NCBI GenBank assembly: GCA_934045075.1
Contig: OW203721.1
Coordinates: forward strand, 19,202,714 to 19,266,713
Direction: 5' to 3'
Length of the DNA: 64,000 nucleotides
Source: Yponomeuta sedellus
Lineage: Eukaryota > Arthropoda > Insecta > Lepidoptera > Yponomeutidae
Part shown: piece after piece, positions 32,781 to 43,440 of the stretch
How the letters are laid out: the number at the start of each line of letters is the position of its first letter
Numbering within the stretch: the first letter of the stretch is position 1
Notes under the pieces: model-generated
The model's input: only the letters and a program-made list of their open reading frames with translations
The model's database searches: none
Told to the model about the DNA's origin: nothing
Position numbers and translations under genes: made by a program

Positions 32781-34094
32781 ATGTCATTCTTACATAATAA
32801 TTCTTGTGAATGTGTTAAGTCAGAATTAGATTTATTTGCTTTACCATCTACACAAACAAGTATTGAAAGTGGACTATGGATTCATTATAAGCCCATTTCT
32901 TCGCTAACCGATGATGGTCCGATTGAGTTTCAAGTTCCTGGCACCGGCGATGATTACATTGACTTGTCACACACTTTACTTCATATTAAGGCAAAAATAT
33001 TAAATCAAGACTCTACCAACTTAGCTGCTGACACCGCCGTAGCTCCGGTTAATAATTGGTTACATTCTCTATTCAGCCAGTTGGATGTGCACTTAAATCA
33101 GACACTAGTGTCACCACCCAACAATACATATGCCTACCGAGCATTTATAGAAACTTTACTGAATTATGCTCCCGCGGCTAAAGAATCCCATCTTACTTGT
33201 GGGCTTTGGTACAAAGATACTGCGGGCCACATGAATGCAACTGATAATAATAATTCCGGTTTTGTTAAGAGACAGACAGCTTCTCGTCAGAGTAAAGAGA
33301 TAGAAATGATTGGACATCTTCACGGAGACATATTCAATCAAGAAAAGTTTTTAATTAATGGTGTTGAAATGTGTGTAAAATTAGTTCGTTCAAGGGAGAG
33401 CTTTAATCTCATGGCTGCTGTAGCAGATGCTAAATACAAAGTTTGCATAACCGATGCTACACTTATAATACGTAGAGCTCGAATCAATCCAACTGTATTA
33501 CTCGCTCATCAAAAGGTATTAGCAACGACCACTGCTAAGTATCCAATAACACGTGCTGAAGTAAAAGTTTTAACTATACCGGCTGGAGTTCAGGGGAAAA
33601 CATTAGATAATATATTTTTAGGTCAAGTACCTAAAAGATGTATTATTGGGTTTGTAAATAACGCAGCATTTAACGGTAGTTTAGTAAGAAATCCATACGA
33701 CTTTGATAACCATGGTATTAATTCATTTAGCCTTTATATTGACGGTCAGCAAATACCTTCTAAAGCTTTGCAACCTTCATTCAATGGTGGAGTACATACT
33801 GCTGCATACCATACGTTGTTTTCCGGGACAGGAATTCATTTCCTGAATGAGGGTAATGATATATCTCAGGAACAATATCAAAATGGTTACTGTTTGATGG
33901 CATTTGATTTGACTCCTGACTTATCTGCTAATTCTACTGCTCATTGGAATCTTGTAAGACATGGCAGTGTAAGGTTGGAAGTAAGGTTTGACAATGATCT
34001 ACGACAAACTATTAATTGTATTGTTTATGCAGAGTTTGATAATATTATAGAAATTGATAAGAATCGTAATGTTACTGTAGACTTCAGTAGTTAA
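32781..34094 (+). CDS. major capsid protein (double jelly-roll type)
   Basis: The 437-residue chain begins at the ATG at 32781, two bases after the previous stop. It contains the conserved early segment SGLWIHYKPISSL...GPIEFQVPG, the middle NNWLHSLFSQLDVHLNQ and YAYRAFIETLLNYA, and the later segments FLINGVEMCVKL, RARINPTVLLAHQ and NGGVHTAAYHTLFSG. These match the Polinton protein recognised as the double-jelly-roll hexon-like capsid subunit. No frameshift is seen. ATTAAA at 34136-34141 may end the transcript. It is the last gene of the compact block and immediately precedes the right TIR. Confidence 0.9.
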   Translation: MSFLHNNSCECVKSELDLFALPSTQTSIESGLWIHYKPISSLTDDGPIEFQVPGTGDDYIDLSHTLLHIKAKILNQDSTNLAADTAVAPVNNWLHSLFSQLDVHLNQTLVSPPNNTYAYRAFIETLLNYAPAAKESHLTCGLWYKDTAGHMNATDNNNSGFVKRQTASRQSKEIEMIGHLHGDIFNQEKFLINGVEMCVKLVRSRESFNLMAAVADAKYKVCITDATLIIRRARINPTVLLAHQKVLATTTAKYPITRAEVKVLTIPAGVQGKTLDNIFLGQVPKRCIIGFVNNAAFNGSLVRNPYDFDNHGINSFSLYIDGQQIPSKALQPSFNGGVHTAAYHTLFSGTGIHFLNEGNDISQEQYQNGYCLMAFDLTPDLSANSTAHWNLVRHGSVRLEVRFDNDLRQTINCIVYAEFDNIIEIDKNRNVTVDFSS

Positions 34095-34135
34095 TTAAGT
34101 CAAATGTAAAGTTTTTATTGTAAACTTATTAGAGC

Positions 34136-34141
34136 ATTAAA
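34136..34141 (+). terminator. possible poly(A) signal after the capsid gene
   Basis: ATTAAA lies 42 nt after the capsid stop and is followed by an A-rich stretch. The region is AT-rich, so support is modest. Confidence 0.4.
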
Positions 34142-34265
34142 AGAAAAAGAAAAAAAGCAAGTGCAGTTTTATTAATTTAATTATTCGTGTTAAGTAAAGG
34201 AATATTTTACAATTTGTTTTCAATAATAAGAATAGGTCATTAAGTAATAACTAAGTAAAAATCCC

Positions 34266-34825
34266 TTAGTTACTATAGGAATAGTTCCGGCAGTCTTGAG
34301 TTGTGCTGATTTCTTTGGCGATTGTATGAACCACCTCTTTGGTTTTACCTAGGTGTTTATTATTTACACCTTTGCAGTAGTATTTCACTCGCACATTGGC
34401 ATGTTTCCAGTGCTGAGAGGGTGGAATTTTGACGAGTTTTCTCACGTCGTATATTTCAATTTTTATCAGATGAGTCGCTTCTCGACCGTCATCTACGTTT
34501 GTTGATATGTAAGACACGCCGCCTTCACTATTCGCCCGACCGACTGTTGATGAACTCTTGCTTTTATGTTTTTTTTGCTGGCACCTCAAATAACTTATCA
34601 AAGCTTCTGTCTGCACTGTTACTTCTCTTACGATTTTGTCTTGAGTCCTCCTCCTCATCAGAAAGAGTTGGATAGTAGTAATTCTTAAATGTATTTTCTT
34701 CATCGACGATGAGATCAGATGAAAAATTCTGTAAAGAACAATGAATAATTATTATATCTACATAAATTATTGCCTTGCTATTGAGAGAGTACATATAAAA
34801 AACAAAATTTGTGACTTACCTCCAT
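34266..34825 (-). pseudogene. spliced TIR gene, right copy, frameshifted
   Basis: This is the mirror of 23590-24148. Exon 1 is 34820-34825, the intron 34729-34819 and exon 2 34266-34728. A run of eight T on the plus strand (34569-34576; seven in the left copy) adds one base and breaks the frame after the PAKK segment. Downstream the original frame continues to the same stop. There are two substitutions relative to the left exon. It could be a real mutation or a homopolymer sequencing error; the intact left copy could supply the product. Confidence 0.8.
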
Positions 34826-35262
34826 GGTGTGTTGGATAGAGTGCAGAGATAATTGCGCTGATTCACTTAAGACTTCACCGTGTTGGTGATAGAAACTGTA
34901 TGGTACTCAGACCCGTGGAAGCCGTTATATAGTCAGTTTTGCTCGTTATTAATCTTGTTTAAACCTAGTCAGTAATGATGTTGAACGAAACAAGATGATT
35001 ATTGATAACATTTGGAAACCAGATAGTTGATTGCTAATTGCATTTACGCAAACATCTAATGTTTTAAACTTTCCATCATCGGAAGCGGTGCACTATAACT
35101 AATGAGATTGTTGCAAAGCATCCAATGACGTCAGTAAGTATCAAAAGTAATGGTATAGGTAGGTCAGAGAAATACGGACCACAAAAATAAGTGAATCACT
35201 TCCAGGATTTACACAATACAAAAGATCTTTGAATCAGTTACACGTATAACAATTTGTTGACC

Positions 35263-35703
35263 ATGGATACCATAGACATACAAGATTGTTTATATAAAAT
35301 AAATCCGCTGATGAGGTATAATGTGTATGCCGCCAACCGCATTCCTGTGGTAGTAGAGGTACCAATGTATTTGATAGGAAATTTTGATCCAGACACACAG
35401 CCCGGATCTCACTGGGTGGCTATTCATATTGATGCAAATCGAACTGGAGAATACTTCGATTCATACGGTCGCAAGCCATCAGGAGCCTATCATAGGTTTA
35501 TACTGAGAAATAGTAAACAATGGCGATATAACAACGCAATTTTGCAGAATGAGTTAACATCAGTTTGTGGAGAATACTGCGTGATGTACTTAGCCCATAA
35601 GTATAGTGGAAGGAGTTTAGATAATTTTATAAATATTTTCACTGAGAATACCGTTCGAAATGATGTAATGCTGAAAGATTGGTTTAATTTATGCTTTATG
35701 TGA
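35263..35703 (+). CDS. PRO: adenain-like cysteine protease, right TIR copy
   Basis: This is the second copy of the protease, identical in protein sequence to 22712-23152. It has the same catalytic H50, D66, Q95 and C106 in 146 residues. The ATG at 35263 has an ACCATGG context. AATAAA at 35712-35717 lies just after the stop. It points toward the right end of the element. Having the gene inside the TIR means gene conversion between the ends can keep both copies alike, and both can be expressed. Confidence 0.9.
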   Translation: MDTIDIQDCLYKINPLMRYNVYAANRIPVVVEVPMYLIGNFDPDTQPGSHWVAIHIDANRTGEYFDSYGRKPSGAYHRFILRNSKQWRYNNAILQNELTSVCGEYCVMYLAHKYSGRSLDNFINIFTENTVRNDVMLKDWFNLCFM

Positions 35704-35711
35704 TGTATAAA

Positions 35712-35717
35712 AATAAA
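35712..35717 (+). terminator. poly(A) signal of right protease gene
   Basis: AATAAA lies nine bases after the stop codon; it is matched by 22698-22703. Confidence 0.6.
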
Positions 35718-36091
35718 TGAAGAAAGAGTTATAAGAAACAAAATGTGTAGTCATTGTGGTGACTAACAAGTCACCTGAGCCCTAATGACCTGCTCGATCC
35801 CTGAGCCCTAATGACCTGCTCGATCATAACGCCCAAACGAAAACATCGCTTTGTTAATGAGGTGATTATACCATTATCTTAATCACCATGGCACGATATT
35901 TCTATCTCCGAAACCGCTTATCCTAGAGCTCTGGGAGTGAGTGCAATCGATTCAGCGCACCCGATTTAGTGGGATTAGACACCAAACTTTCTTTTTTTTT
36001 TTTTTGGACCCGCTTCCCAAACTTTCGCGACTTTCTGAACCCTTGGGAGAGCGGGAGGTCAGTGCGCCAGAACTGTGGTTCTCCTACTACT

Positions 36092-36097
36092 ACTACC
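36092..36097. repeat. Polinton target-site duplication, right
   Basis: ACTACC directly follows the last base of the right TIR and is identical to 22304-22309. Confidence 0.9.
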
Positions 36098-36508
36098 TCA
36101 ATAAGAGTCTGCGACAAACTCAACTACGAAGTCGCTAAAACAACGATCCGACTTTTCATCGACCGCCTGTCGTCGGTATCAATACTGAATCATTTATTAC
36201 TGCTGGACTGATTAATTTAATCATGACTCGGGAATTCTATTTATTATGATCGATTTTTTTTATTGTTATCTTACTATCTGTTGTTTCCATGGTAAGGAAC
36301 GTTACTAGGACGGATTTAAACTAAATTATAGCGATGCCGATTTGTTTTCAGTCCGAAATCACAGATTTGAATCTATGGGGTGTTCAACATTGGAATTAAC
36401 TTTCAGGGAGAAACTAAATTCTCTTGGGATATTAATATAGGAGACGTCGCGTTGATAATTAAGTTTCGAGTAATTACATTTTACCTAATAAATAATCGCG
36501 ATTAGATC
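36098..36508. other. spacer right of the Polinton
   Basis: Non-coding; nothing recognised. Confidence 0.4.
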
Positions 36509-36731
36509 TGGCCTATTGGAACCAAGTGGTTGGAATCAATCACTTGGCAATCAACAACAGGAGCGGTCAAGTGCTGGATGGGAGACCATTCTATGACCAC
36601 TGTTAGTCCCATTTTTTTCATCCTGCCCTAACCCGAACTTGGCCCCTATGGTGGAGTATGGCCTAAACCTCCTGCGATGGAGGAAGATACCCGTGCCCCC
36701 GTAGTGGGGACATACAAAGGGTTGATATCAA
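36509..36731 (+). repeat. 5S-rRNA-like SINE, copy 5 (internally deleted)
   Basis: This plus-oriented copy has the 5S-like head AACAACAGGAGCGGTC followed by GCTGGATGGGAGACCA, which parallels the 5S rRNA internal control region. It then jumps to the tail CCTGCGATGGAGGAAGATAC and GTGGGGACATACAAAGGG. The middle GCGAAGCACGG block is missing. Confidence 0.65.
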
Positions 36732-37302
36732 TGTATATAACTACCAATGGAAACTCTTTCTCCAGGATCCTGCAATTGGGTCACGAACCGAATCATAAAT
36801 AAGCATAAATTCGCCATCATAACCGCAACGAGACCCGTATATATGGGTGTTAAAAATTCATCGCACCTGACCCGCAGCCAAATTCGTTCAACGTTTTTTA
36901 GGGTCTCGTACTTCTAAAGGCAAAAACCAACGGAACCGTTCATTATGTTTACCGTATGTCATTCTGTCTATCTAAATACTTTTGAACCTTCATAAAAGGA
37001 GGAGGTTCTCAATTCGTCCGTCCATGTCCAACCATAATTCTTAATTGTTTATATAATTCAATAAATTTATATAATTCGATTTCATTCATATTTTTTGTTA
37101 GAAGGAACGGGGGCTCCCGTTTAGAATTCTTCAGTTTCTCTCACCTCTAAGTTCAAACCAAATGCCTTCTACACCAATACAAACGTCTTTATTGAGAAAT
37201 GCAATTAGCCACAGTGAATTTTGAAGCCTCTTAGAAGTTTCTTAAACTTTTTTTAGATCCTGTCCTACCATTCTGTGTCGGCGTTATTATTATATTTCTT
37301 AG
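36732..37302. other. spacer, nothing recognised
   Basis: No supported gene or repeat end. Confidence 0.35.
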
Positions 37303-37480
37303 TAGCTGACCCAGCATACTTCGTACCGCCTAAAATTAGATTCTCAATTTTTTTTTTCTCTCCGTAAGAACCATCATCGTACGTCAAAGAATATTCTAAA
37401 AAAAGAATTAGCGAAATTCAGCTGCTCTCGAGATTTCCACTTACAAACACATTCGGCGATTCATTTTTATACTGTAGATA
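37303..37480 (+). repeat. dispersed repeat family E, copy 3
   Basis: It has the same block order as 2935-3117 and 7764-7947, with small deletions. Confidence 0.55.
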
Positions 37481-37800
37481 TCTATTCCAAATTTAAGCAT
37501 TCTAGTACATTCTAGTCCTTAGCCGCGCACAGACAGACAAACTATAAAGGCCGGTTTCTGAATTGAGAATTTCGCTAATTGAATACTTCGTAACGTTAGT
37601 AACGGTATGTCACGCTCTTTGTGTAGAAATTCGGAGAAACAGCGCTACAGTTTGGTATTTACTTAGCGAAAGTTTCAATTCAGAAAATGGCCCTTAGAGT
37701 TCCTTGTAGATTTCGGAACCCTAAACAGTAAGTACAAAAGAATATAAAAGTAAAAGATCTTGGGTTAAGACATCTCAAAAAAACAATAAATCATTACGCC

Positions 37801-38255
37801 TAAACTATTCTTCTTCTTCTTCAGGCTATATTATGTAGTCCACTGCTGGACATAGCCCTCCCCTAATGAGCGCCATAGCGCCCTGTCTTCAGCTTGCCGC
37901 ATCCAGCATCTGCCGACAGTTTTTCGCAGATCGTCATCCCACTTGGTCGGAGGGCGTCCTACACTACGTTTGCCGAGTCGCGGTCTCCACTCAACAACAC
38001 GTTTACTCCAACGGTTGTCGGTTCTTCGCGAGATATGGCCAGCCCACTGCCACTTCAGCTTGCTGATTCTCTGAGCTATGTCGATAACTTTGGTTCTCTG
38101 TCGGATGCATTCGTTACGAATCCTATCCTTCAGAGAAACTCCAAGCATAGCTCTCTCCATAGCTCGCTGAGCGACTTTGAAGTGGTGGACCAGCCCTTTC
38201 GTGAGTGTCCATGTCTCGGCTCCGTAGGTCATCACAGGTAGGACGCACTGATTGC
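37801..38255 (-). pseudogene. RTE-2 LINE, C-terminal reverse transcriptase remnant
   Basis: The minus-strand frame 37831-38235 encodes the last ~130 residues of a non-LTR reverse transcriptase protein: YGAETWTLTKGL, ERAMLGVSLKDRIRN, WAGHISRRTDNRW, WRPRLGKRS and a terminal GEGYVQQWTT. The conserved catalytic core is missing, so it is a 5'-truncated copy. After the stop come about 20 bases and a GAA repeat tail. The same last codons are found in the SINE B tails. Confidence 0.8.
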
Positions 38256-39509
38256 TATTATTATTACTATTATTTATTAGCTACTCCAACAGTATTTTCA
38301 CATTTCATTTAAAAACTAATTATTCATACGTACAATTCAGTGTGAAACACCTTTACAGCATGTCGATTCAGTAAGATCGTCGATCACTTCGATGGTCACT
38401 TCGTCGGTCACTTCGTCGGTCACCTCGTCGTTCACCTCACACTCACCTTAATTTGACCTTCAGAACCCGAAAATATGACATTCCTTGCATAGGGGTTGAC
38501 ACTAATATTATTTCAGTCGAAGTCGTAGGCTATAATTTGTTTCGCAAATTTTTTGGCAAAACGATGCTATAAAAAAATCTTACAAACATGTTGCGTTGTC
38601 TAAAATTGTATAGTCTAAGTATTTACTAGCCTAAATCTATTGAAATGTATAAAAAATATTATATCATTGGCAGTATACAGTGTATCCAAGTCGCTGGCAT
38701 AAGAAGCAATTCTCGTGGGGTTACCATACGAGTAAAATAAAAATGCCACGATTACTGATTTATTTGCTTACAGGTAGTTCAGTAATTCAGTAATTTTTAT
38801 TCTTTAAAAATATATTGCTTACGCAATAATATCGAGCCTACTAGTGCGTACATTACAAAAAAAACGATGACATCTGAACTAATGTTAAACACTGTATCTC
38901 AGACGTCAACGCCAACTACCTTTTCTTACTTAGATTTCAAATATACACTGTATAATTAGGACATGCATTTATTAAATAAGGTTACACAATAAGTTTTACA
39001 TAATTAGAAATTATAAATGAATAAAATTAACAATATTCTTATCTTATTTTAACCTTAGCAAAAAATCGATAGGTGCAGTGTAATGGACGGTAAGTAAACG
39101 TGTGTAAAGTAGCGAGCATGAGGGAAAGAAGAGGGGGGGGTAATTTCGTATGTGTATTGTGTTTGTGTGAACGGGGAGTGTTCGTGCTATGTATGTCTCT
39201 ATAGGAAAAATAAATTGAAACAAATGAGAAGAGAAAGATAAGGTACGATAACTTTATTTGTGGGCTAGGTTTAACTGTATGGGTTTTAGTAGATTTTCCG
39301 TTATTTAATAGTTAAGACGAAGGAACTATTTTGTTGTTTGGGCTTTACGTTTTTTTATTTATTAAAAGTGTATGAATCTACTACATAAAAATGACACCGG
39401 GAAACTTTGGTTCTATGGGCTAACGTTTGGTATACTCTGTCGATTCTCAAGTACTAGGGGAACGTAGTTCATAGATGTGTTGTTTCTGTTTAATAATTTT
39501 GTGAGGAAA
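38256..39509. other. AT-rich spacer
   Basis: No coding frame is recognised. A TCACTTCGTCGGTCACTTCG mini-repeat occurs at about 38395-38440. Confidence 0.4.
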
Positions 39510-39779
39510 TCAATCAAGTCTCAATATAAAAGTATAATCGAGTATAACTGAACCACTAAGTATTACTTTTATCACAGCTCTGTAAGCTCTTTCAAGACAT
39601 AACACGGAATTCTGGGGAGCACGCCATACGCCTATATCATACGTGTAGTCACCAATCCTAACTTGTCGCTCATTTACATTGCCATGAAAGGGCAACTCTC
39701 CGATTCCAATGGTTTCTAGTTTATCCAGCAGAATGGGAACAGAGACAGTTTCGACAGCTTTGGAAAAATCCAAAAGCAT
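39510..39779 (-). pseudogene. LINE reverse transcriptase fragment
   Basis: The 89-codon minus frame begins MLLDFSKAVETVSVPILLDK, matching RT motif A (LDFSKAFDTVS) of CR1/Jockey-like LINEs with the aspartate before TVS lost. Further on, RAPQNSVLC recalls the motif B PQGSVLGP with changes. It is degenerate and isolated. Confidence 0.6.
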
Positions 39780-39874
39780 ATTATCTTTAGTATTTTGCGT
39801 GTGATCGACAAGCTACTAATATCACACCGTTAATAACATTGTTTATTAGACGCTTTATATGTGCGTCATTAATA

Positions 39875-39940
39875 CTCGGTCACCAAACTAGTTGCTAATG
39901 TGTGTTAATACACACATTAGCAACTAGTTTGGTGACCGAG
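39875..39940. repeat. perfect 31-bp hairpin
   Basis: The arms at 39875-39905 and 39910-39940 are exact inverses (starting CTCGGTCACCAAACTAG) around a 4-nt loop TAAT. Confidence 0.9.
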
Positions 39941-41285
39941 TTTAGTTGCCGTGGATTTTCTTCTTCTTCTTAAAGTGCTTCTTCATTACTTAAGGTTGGT
40001 AGTAAGTTCTTTACAGCGTTCTCTGTTCCGTGCAATTCTGAATAGTCTTAACGACGTTCCACTCTTTGATGTTGCACAATCATGATGTCTTACTCCTTAT
40101 CATTTTGTAAATGATTCATTTAACAAGTTGACTGACTCATTTACGAATTTCAAGTCGTCGATGGAACTGTAAAGAGAACATGTATAAGTCACTATTAACA
40201 GCTTCTCTATGTTTGCCTTCTTACAATATGTTATGTAGTTCTATAATATAATATATAGATAAAATCTAGCAAAGCGCGAGTCAGACTCGAACACAAAGAG
40301 AGACGTATTAATCTATTTTGCGTTTTTTTTTATTTCAGTAAACTATTTAGTGGGGGATTTCGCACACAGCCGAATTGTATTATTAATTTGTTACACGTTT
40401 TCGCCGTAGGTAAATCAAAAACAGAAATCTTAAAAAACACATTTCTTGGCACTTTTGTTTCGTTTTATATTTTAGCGTTTCGGAGCGTTTAAATATGACA
40501 TCTACATAATTTGGGTGGTTAGCACGAAAACACTGAGTGTGTTTCAAGTAGACTTTCTTTATTTGTTTTTTTTTTCTATTTACAGATAAAAACATTGACA
40601 CAGTAATTTGCACTCGATGTAATGTTAAATAGAAAGTGTTATATGAACGTACTTACGCATAGAACGTATTTTTTTCATATTTTGCTCCGTCATAGTTAGA
40701 CCCAGTTTTTCCAAACTTTGTCAATATTTTCCGGCCAGCATCTGGTCACACTTCACACACACACAAACGAATAGTTTGCTTTTAAATCAAGACTTAATTC
40801 TACACTGGCGCTACGGCGGTGAAGAGAACTACAAATGTCAATGAAATTGGTATTCTGAAGGTTCGATTCGCAGCTCACTTCGATCATGAACTCGCACATG
40901 AATTCGATTACATCTGTCAAAATCAAAAGTTACTCTCCTTTAGGTGAACTCACGATCGAATCCCATAATGTAGAAGATAACTCATAATTTTTTGTTGAAA
41001 CCAGTATTATTATAGTAATGTTATGTATCTCAGGCACATTTGTGAAGTTAAAGGAGAAATACCCCTCGCTAATTGTGAATGATAACATCGTAAAGAAACC
41101 TGACTGGCTGATATGTTCATATAACTCGCTGTTCGCATATCTGAGGTGGGCACGCGTGGTGATCAAGCCTATATTCTTTCTGAAAGAAGATCTGTGCTCT
41201 ACAGTGGGATGTATATCATATACTGTATATTTTAAGAACATTAATTATTATGAAGTAAGAAAGAATAAATATAATGTGGATTGAA
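39941..41285. other. AT-rich spacer
   Basis: Frames at 40930-41284 have no recognised motif. A block near 40800-40830 (GCGCTACGGCGGTGAA) recurs inverted near 54318, so it is probably a dispersed repeat. Confidence 0.35.
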
Positions 41286-41515
41286 TGGCGAATGTGAGTG
41301 GAATGACTGGTAAGAAACGCTCTAGGCGAACATACTTCGACCCGTATTTGGTCGAATAGGGGACGTGTTAGCAAAGGGCAGGATAAAACGTACCCAAAAC
41401 CGTCTCGCATGCAACGACTAATAAATGGCGATGAAGTGATAGTAATTAACCAGGATCGTATAATAGCAACTGGCAGTCCCTGCATCTGCTCACCCCTCTG
41501 GGATACAGAGGTGCC
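41286..41515 (+). pseudogene. RTE-1 LINE 3' end, diverged
   Basis: Blocks GGACGTGTTAGCAAAGGGCA, CGCATGCAACGACTAATAAA and a final CTGGGATACAGAGG correspond to 11611-11780. The frame is broken. Confidence 0.65.
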
Positions 41516-42275
41516 CTTTTTTGATATCAACCCTTTGTATGTCCACACGCTGGAGCACGGGTCTCTTAAGATTAGGTCACACTCTACCACGGTGCCAAGC
41601 CTGGGTAAGTGGAGGATTATAAGACAGAGGCGGGCCTTAAGTTACCAAGCTGCCCATAAGGCCTCCGACATTAAGATTGCAAACAGAAACCCATCATGCT
41701 GAACTATGGAAAACAGAAACGAAATGCAAACAAGCCAGAGAGGCCCTACCAACAATATCATCATAAATGCCATGGCATTTATGACGAGCCATTGAACACT
41801 GAATAAACACCTCCACGCTATGGGACTGACCGACATCCCGTTATGTCGACTATGCCTCAAGGAAGACGAACTACCCGCGACGTGTTCATTCACTGAGGGA
41901 GCGTGGAAGTGCAACGAACATCGATAATAGGAAAACTGGGATCCTTCGGGAGGCCAGCAGTGACCTGGGTGCACTGCTGGCTTTCTGAAAAAAGATTGGC
42001 TGGCTGGAGTGATCTCACAATGGCCCAACTATGAGGCTGAGTGCGGAGAAAACAGGATAAACTAAGTGAAGCCTCTGACATGGCTTAACGACTTCCATTG
42101 CGCGACAGAAGGCGCTATCGGCTTCGCATGCCTTGCGAAGCACGGAAGCGCTCGGAAAAAATATCACAAGCAGTAGTCACGATACGGTCACCCATCCAGC
42201 ACCTGACTGCGCCTGTTGTTGCTTAAGTCAAGTGATTGATTCCAATCATTCAGTTCGCCTAGGCCACGAGCGGCG
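41516..42275 (-). repeat. 5S-rRNA-like SINE, copy 6, interrupted
   Basis: The tail half (41516-41671) and the head half (42068-42275) of a minus copy are separated by a LINE fragment. The head shows CGATACGGTCACCCATCCAG and GTTGTTGCTTAAGTCAAGTG, again 5S-like in reverse. Confidence 0.7.
41672..42067 (+). pseudogene. R1-like LINE C-terminal fragment inserted in the SINE
   Basis: The plus strand encodes pieces of the region after RNase H of an R1-like element: HLHAMGLTDIPLCRLCLKED with its cysteine pairs, and a final SQWPNYEAECGEN before a stop. Frames are broken. It is flanked by similar ~14-bp repeats (GCCTCCGACAT at 41661 and GCCTCTGACAT at 42073), which are its probable target duplication. 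Confidence 0.6.
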
Positions 42276-42796
42276 TGGCCTTATGTTTGTGATATTACGA
42301 AGTAGGTTTAGGTAAACCAGCTAGGTGACAAAGATGTAAGTACACTGATACTGAGGCTATGTATTTGCTCAAATGTACATCCAAACAAAACCACGACCTC
42401 CGGCAGTACTTTGTACTTTAGATAGATAAAACATTTATTCACATAAGACACACACGTATAGAATGCATAGCAATACAAAACCAAATACCAGTCCAAAGCA
42501 ATAATAAAACAGTAGCATACATAAAAAGCAAAAAAACTCAGAAGATAAGTCATACACGGTACTGTAGTGTACCTAGGCAATGTAATGGACTGGGAGTGAT
42601 CAACCTAGGTGTGGCAAATGTGAATGGGCTCCGACTCATCATGTGCTGAAAGTTCAGGAAGAACTTCAGCGCTGGTATTCTGCCGGTACCCGGTGTGAGC
42701 GGCATGCAGCGCTAAGGGAGCTGAGGTATAGTAGTCATAACTGCTATCGTACCGAATGAAATAGTGTAAATACCGGAATAATAAGCTCAGTTTATC
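42276..42796. other. spacer, nothing recognised
   Basis: No supported feature. Confidence 0.35.
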
Positions 42797-42916
42797 AGGA
42801 GGGCGCTGGAACGGTTAGCCAGTGGTCCTGGCATGGGTGGAATTTTAAGCCTCTAAATAAATAGTTTTATTAAATTGTCCTTAGCACAGGTTAGTGCCTT
42901 AAAAAGAATATAAATA
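42797..42916 (+). repeat. SINE A copy 3a
   Basis: This plus-oriented 3' part (GGCATGGGTGGAATTTTAAG, then GTCCTTAGCACAGGTTAGTG) has a deletion inside the T-arm. It faces copy 3b, about 70 bp away, in inverted orientation. Confidence 0.65.
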
Positions 42917-42989
42917 AATATATTCAATCTGGATAAACTTTGTGTACTCAAAGTCACAGACATTGAGTAATTTTATAAACATGAATTAT

Positions 42990-43145
42990 TAAAAACCTAT
43001 TTAGAGGCTAAAAATTCCACCCATGCCGGGATTCGAACCCGCGACCTCTGGCTACCCGTGCCAGCACTCTTTCCAACTGAGCTAATGGGCGACTCACCGG
43101 CATCAGTGAAATTTCGAACCTCTTTACATTATTTTCTGTATTACG
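42990..43145 (-). repeat. SINE A copy 3b, first part
   Basis: This minus-oriented tRNA-like copy ends at TATTACG. The sequence that should follow (TACGTACAGGCAGCGACATC) is found at 50381, on the far side of a 7.2-kb insertion. Confidence 0.7.
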
Positions 43146-43440
43146 CCCAGGTAGCATTACTACGTCATTTGGACGTCCATATACAGTCCTCTTCGACGTA
43201 AAAGACGTCATTTTACGACGTCAGGTTAACCCTCAGATGACGTGAATTTGTCACAGCCTTACGACGTCAGTTGAAGACGTCGGAGATACGACACCATATG
43301 ACGTGCAATGTATGCCGTGCATCGTAAGTCTTATGTAGTATCACAAAACGTCAGTAAGACGTTGAGAAATACTTAAGTACCAGCCCTTATGAAGTTCTAA
43401 AGACGTCACATTTTATCACAACCTTATATTGACATACGCA

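Larger units (their letters stand above)
22310..36091 (+). mobile_element. complete Polinton/Maverick element
   Basis: This self-synthesising, virus-like DNA transposon is 13,782 bp, within the usual 13-20 kb. The sequence shows a 6-bp duplication, ends AGTAGTAGG...CCTACTACT, ~1.9-kb inverted repeats and the diagnostic gene set: protein-primed PolB, rve integrase, packaging ATPase, adenain-like protease and capsid proteins. Gene order from left: protease(-), spliced small gene(+), PolB, ATPase, 109-aa gene, 275-aa gene, integrase, penton-like, pVI/pX-like, major capsid (all +), then the inverted copies of the first two. All unique-region frames are open, so the copy may be capable of transposition or virion formation; that is an inference. 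Confidence 0.96.
34207..36091. repeat. Polinton right terminal inverted repeat
   Basis: This 1,885-bp inverse of 22310-24207 is 13 bp shorter, fully accounted for by three indels (-12, -2, +1). It carries the frameshifted spliced gene and an intact protease copy. Confidence 0.93.

Noticed and set aside
28653..34094. Bacterial operon or contaminating prophage, because of TAATG/ATGA overlaps
   Set aside because: The gene set is Polinton, PolB has a spliceosomal-type intron, there are AATAAA signals, and the flanks are insect repeats with a target duplication.
35254..35262. Protease start at an upstream TTG
   Set aside because: A eukaryotic ATG in strong context (ACCATGG) follows three codons later; the same reasoning was applied to the integrase, penton and capsid starts.
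41642..42028. 128-codon minus-strand frame as a membrane protein gene
   Set aside because: It is antisense to an R1-like LINE fragment whose conserved Cys-containing frame is on the plus strand.
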